Below, in pieces: positions 15,521 to 17,794 of a stretch of DNA of 17,794 nt. Position 1 is the stretch's first letter, and each line of letters begins with the position of its first letter. The position numbers and the translations under genes were made by a program. The notes beneath the pieces were generated by a model that was not told the DNA's origin, searched no databases, and saw nothing but the letters and a program-made list of their open reading frames with translations. Source of the DNA: Bacillota bacterium (lineage in GTDB: Bacteria; Bacillota; Clostridia; Lachnospirales; Lachnospiraceae). The stretch is from NCBI GenBank assembly GCA_023387655.1, contig JAEWHR010000042.1:1-17794 (forward strand). Reading direction: 5' to 3'.

Positions 15521-16858
15521 TTAGCGATTCGCATTAATCCTTTGCCATAAATCAGCTGCTTCTCTTCGACTCTCTTCCATTACTTCTTCTTTATTGATAT
15601 GAAGTAATTTACGATCTCTCATAAGAACTTCCCCGTTACAGATAGTAGTTGTAACACTGAATCCATTCATTCCAAATAGAATATGAGAATTTAAATTATT
15701 TTCATCCATAGGAGTAATTGGGTCATAATCAACAAAAATGATGTCTGCTGCATAACCTTCTTTAATTTTTCCTAATGGGGTAGAGAAGAAACGATTTGCA
15801 ATCTGAGCATTGTTCTCAAATAGCATTGTTGGTATTTCACTCCAAGCACAGTTTGGATCTTTATGCATATGCTTTTGTAAGATGTTTGCCACCTTATAAC
15901 TTTCAATCATGTCATTGGTATATCCATCTGTACCTAATCCAATGAGAATACCTTTGTTAAATATTTTTAATACATCAGGGGCACCAACTGCATTCCCCAT
16001 ATTACTTTCCGGATTATGAACAACCATAGTGTCGGTTGTCTTTAATAAGTCTAATTCGTTATCATCTATATAAATACAATGTCCAGCCACTGTCTTCGGT
16101 CCAAGAATACCCATAGCATGTAATCTTTCCACAGTACGAACACCATATTTTGAAAGACTGTCTTCTAAATCCGCCATACCTTCTGCGATATGAACATGAT
16201 ATCCAGCACCTTCTGGGTTTTGCTCTACTACGTAACGAAGAGTCTCATCACTTAAAGTAAAACTTGCATGTAATCCCATTGTTCCTTTTATCATATCAGT
16301 AGTATCGTTATTCGCATAATGAATGAAGTCTACGTTTTCTTTCACCGCCTTCTTCATTTCTTCTTCGCCGTTACGATCACTTACTTCATAACATAAGCAG
16401 GTACGAAGTTTATAATCTTTCGCCACCTTTGCAAGTTCTATTAAACTGCCTTCAGTTTTCTTATAGCTGGCATGATGGTCAAATACGGTAGTTACACCGT
16501 TTTCTATACAATTTAAATAAGTTACTTTTGCACTAACTTTATCGTTTTCTAATGTTAAATGATTATCTAGATTCCACCATAATCCTTCTAATATCTCTAA
16601 GAAATTCTTAGGATTATGATTTTTTATACTTAATCCTCTTCCTAAAGAGGAGTAAATGTGATTATGAACATTAATGAATGCTGGCATAATAATTTGATTC
16701 TTTGCATCAATGATTTCAGCATCCGGATACTTATTCTTTAAGTCAGTAAAATTACCTACTTCTTTAATTAAATTGCCATCTACTACTATACCGCCACACT
16801 CCACGAACGGATTCTTGGCATCTCTGGTAAATAATTTACCATTTCCTATTAAATACAT
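15521..16858 (-). CDS. ssnA: SsnA, guanine-deaminase-like amidohydrolase
   Basis: A 445-residue amidohydrolase of the SsnA group, related to guanine deaminase and chlorohydrolases. Ligands of a single metal are visible: NVHNHIYSSLGRG (H65, H67), YHVHIAE (H223, with catalytic-type E226), AGHCIYID (H260) and LGTDGYTND (D311). FDHHASY and HNPESNMGN match E. coli SsnA closely. The start is placed at the ATG of 16858, five bases after GAGG; a GTG directly before it is the alternative and changes the protein by one residue. It is the first gene of the main block after ridA and lies 418 bases downstream of it. The likely role is hydrolytic removal of an amino or related group from a purine-derived ring, by family; the precise substrate is not established here. 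Confidence 0.88.
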   Translation of the reverse strand: MYLIGNGKLFTRDAKNPFVECGGIVVDGNLIKEVGNFTDLKNKYPDAEIIDAKNQIIMPAFINVHNHIYSSLGRGLSIKNHNPKNFLEILEGLWWNLDNHLTLENDKVSAKVTYLNCIENGVTTVFDHHASYKKTEGSLIELAKVAKDYKLRTCLCYEVSDRNGEEEMKKAVKENVDFIHYANNDTTDMIKGTMGLHASFTLSDETLRYVVEQNPEGAGYHVHIAEGMADLEDSLSKYGVRTVERLHAMGILGPKTVAGHCIYIDDNELDLLKTTDTMVVHNPESNMGNAVGAPDVLKIFNKGILIGLGTDGYTNDMIESYKVANILQKHMHKDPNCAWSEIPTMLFENNAQIANRFFSTPLGKIKEGYAADIIFVDYDPITPMDENNLNSHILFGMNGFSVTTTICNGEVLMRDRKLLHINKEEVMEESRREAADLWQRINANR

Positions 16859-16928
16859 CACAACCTCAATTCTGGCGCTTTTGCCCTAATAATTCAGATG
16901 GTATCTTTGTGCATCAACACAAATTGCT

Positions 16929-16952
16929 GTGTGAAAATACCACTTTTCACAC
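16929..16952. promoter_or_regulatory. Candidate operator, 9-bp inverted repeat
   Basis: GTGTGAAAA-N6-TTTTCACAC is a perfect palindrome with a 6-base spacer. It starts 10 bases downstream of a TATACT hexamer on the minus strand, so it would overlap the first transcribed bases of the ssnA message. A second, shorter palindrome with the same spacer, ACACA-N6-TGTGT (16917-16932), overlaps its edge. This fits a repressor site for the purine genes, but an RNA hairpin is also possible. Confidence 0.45.
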
Positions 16953-17016
16953 TAACACCGTGAGTATACTACTGAACACACTAATTTCTATTAAACTAGC
17001 ATTGTTTATTAAATGT

Positions 17017-17065
17017 ATGAAATCATCAAATCTCGTTGTTTCTCTTATTCTCTAAATGATTTCAT
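17017..17065. repeat. 10-bp inverted repeat in the ssnA leader
   Basis: ATGAAATCAT (17017-17026) and ATGATTTCAT (17056-17065) are perfect complements 29 bases apart. They could form an RNA stem or be two sites for a dimeric regulator. No T-run follows, so it is not a terminator. Confidence 0.4.
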
Positions 17066-17276
17066 AAAAGGAACCCATTCTTTATTACTATGTAAAAAAT
17101 AGCTACTTCCTTTATGTTTACACCATAGAACAACTACCTAATGATATCAGATAGCTTCCCTCTTACTAAAATACTTTAATAAACTATGTATATTTAATAA
17201 GAAGGAAACAATATCAATTACTTTAAATACTTTGCTATCGCAATTAGTTTTTAACTACGATTACTTATTACAGAAA

Positions 17277-17651
17277 CTATTTTGTTACTGCAATAACTTC
17301 TACTTCTACTAAAACACCCTTTGGAAGTTCTCTTACAGCTACACAAGAACGTGCTGGCTTACCTGTAAAATATTCGCCATAAACTTCATTAAATGCTGCA
17401 AAATTACCCATATCAGATAAAAAGCATGTTGTCTTAAATACGTTTTCGAATGATGAATTAGCCTCTTCTAAAACAGCTTTTAAATTTTTCATAACTTGAA
17501 GAGTTTGCTCTTTAATACCACCTTCTACTACTGCACCAGTTGTTGGATCTAGTGGTATCTGACCAGAAGTATAAAGTACGCCATTAACTACGAAAGCTTG
17601 GCTATAAGGTCCGATTGCTGCAGGTGCGTTTGTTGTATTGATTATTTGCAT
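17277..17651 (-). CDS. ridA: RidA, enamine/imine deaminase
   Basis: A complete 124-residue member of the RidA (YjgF/UK114) family, which hydrolyses reactive enamines such as 2-aminoacrylate to pyruvate and ammonia. The conserved NAPAAIGPYSQ, YTSGQIPLDP and KPARSCVAVRELPKGVLVEVEVIA motifs are all present, including the substrate-binding Arg (R101) and the C-terminal Glu region (E116, E118). GAGG lies eight bases before the ATG. It has its own strong promoter 50 bases upstream. Position at the head of a cluster containing YgeX, whose reaction makes 2-aminoacrylate, gives it a clear protective role there, although RidA proteins also act generally in the cell. Confidence 0.95.
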   Translation of the reverse strand: MQIINTTNAPAAIGPYSQAFVVNGVLYTSGQIPLDPTTGAVVEGGIKEQTLQVMKNLKAVLEEANSSFENVFKTTCFLSDMGNFAAFNEVYGEYFTGKPARSCVAVRELPKGVLVEVEVIAVTK

Positions 17652-17701
17652 AATTACATCCTCTTTTCTATATCTTTTTTCGTCAAAATTTCTACAATCA
17701 A

Positions 17702-17730
17702 ATTATAGCACTAAAAAATATTTCAGTCAA
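17702..17730 (-). promoter_or_regulatory. Strong sigma-A promoter of ridA
   Basis: On the minus strand TTGACT (17730-17725) and TATAAT (17707-17702) are separated by exactly 17 bases. The -35 box matches consensus at five of six positions and the -10 box is perfect. The start of transcription would fall roughly 45 bases before the ridA ATG. Confidence 0.85.
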
Positions 17731-17794
17731 TTGTATTTTTTTATTATTTTATTTCATTATCAAGCAAAAATTATTCACTTTCAGATAAAAAAAA

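Larger units (their letters stand above)
16859..17276. other. 418-base leader between ridA and ssnA
   Basis: No gene was seen. It probably holds the promoter and control region of the ssnA-ygfK-hyuA-xdh block. Visible signals are a TATACT hexamer (16968-16963, minus strand) without a convincing -35 box, a 9-bp inverted repeat just downstream of it, a 10-bp inverted repeat further upstream (17017-17065), and a weak hairpin followed by TTTTTT around 17156-17105 that may end the ridA message. No purine riboswitch core was recognised. Confidence 0.5.

Noticed and set aside
16929..16952. CRP-like site
   Set aside because: TGTGA and TCACA are present but spaced by 12 bases instead of six, and the expected host group does not use E. 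coli-type CRP.
16859..17276. Purine riboswitch in the ssnA leader
   Set aside because: The conserved three-way-junction core of guanine/adenine riboswitches was not found on the minus strand.

Overview
The window is AT-rich, and every supported gene lies on the minus strand, so transcription runs from high to low coordinates. Strong AGGAGG-type ribosome binding sites, a sigma-A promoter and the gene families present point to a low-GC Clostridia genome. A Lachnospiraceae of the Lachnoclostridium type is my best guess, from general likeness rather than a search. No rRNA, tRNA, CRISPR array, insertion sequence or phage gene was seen.

Main region (about 17730 down to 3765). Nine genes form a purine/urate catabolic cluster of the kind known from E. 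coli (ygeX-ygeY-ygeZ-ygfK-ssnA-xdhD-ygfU) and gut Firmicutes. In order of transcription they are: ridA (17651-17277, own promoter), ssnA, ygfK, hyuA/ygeZ, a two-domain molybdenum xanthine dehydrogenase, a UacT/YgfU-type purine permease, ygeX (diaminopropionate ammonia-lyase), ygeY (M20 amidohydrolase), and a D-aminoacylase-like amidohydrolase. The last is followed by an intrinsic terminator at 3849-3765. The probable logic is: the permease imports urate or another oxopurine; Xdh and YgfK carry out redox steps on the ring; SsnA, HyuA, YgeY and perhaps the D-aminoacylase hydrolyse C-N bonds; YgeX splits 2,3-diaminopropionate to pyruvate and ammonia; and RidA clears the reactive 2-aminoacrylate. 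The gene set follows from family knowledge. The exact reaction order is inference.

The most unusual point is YgfK. It is only 560 residues, against roughly 1000 in the usual family member, because the whole central FAD/NAD(P)H (GltD-like) module is absent and the N-terminal flavin-barrel-like domain runs directly into the C-terminal 2x[4Fe-4S] domain. Xdh also has no FAD domain or adjacent FAD subunit. The window therefore holds an oxidative and a reductive purine enzyme with no pyridine-nucleotide module, which suggests ferredoxin-type coupling. A second oddity is that the best start of the D-aminoacylase is an ATA codon behind a near-perfect ribosome binding site.

A gene-free stretch (3862-3162) carries the terminator, a possible structured RNA and a promoter. 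Then comes a second group: a DUF1576 membrane protein (TTG start, internally duplicated), a small protein overlapping it by four bases, a NUDIX-DUF429 fusion whose stop codon sits inside a 19-bp tandem repeat, and the first ~50 codons of a probable GNAT acetyltransferase that leaves the window at base 1.
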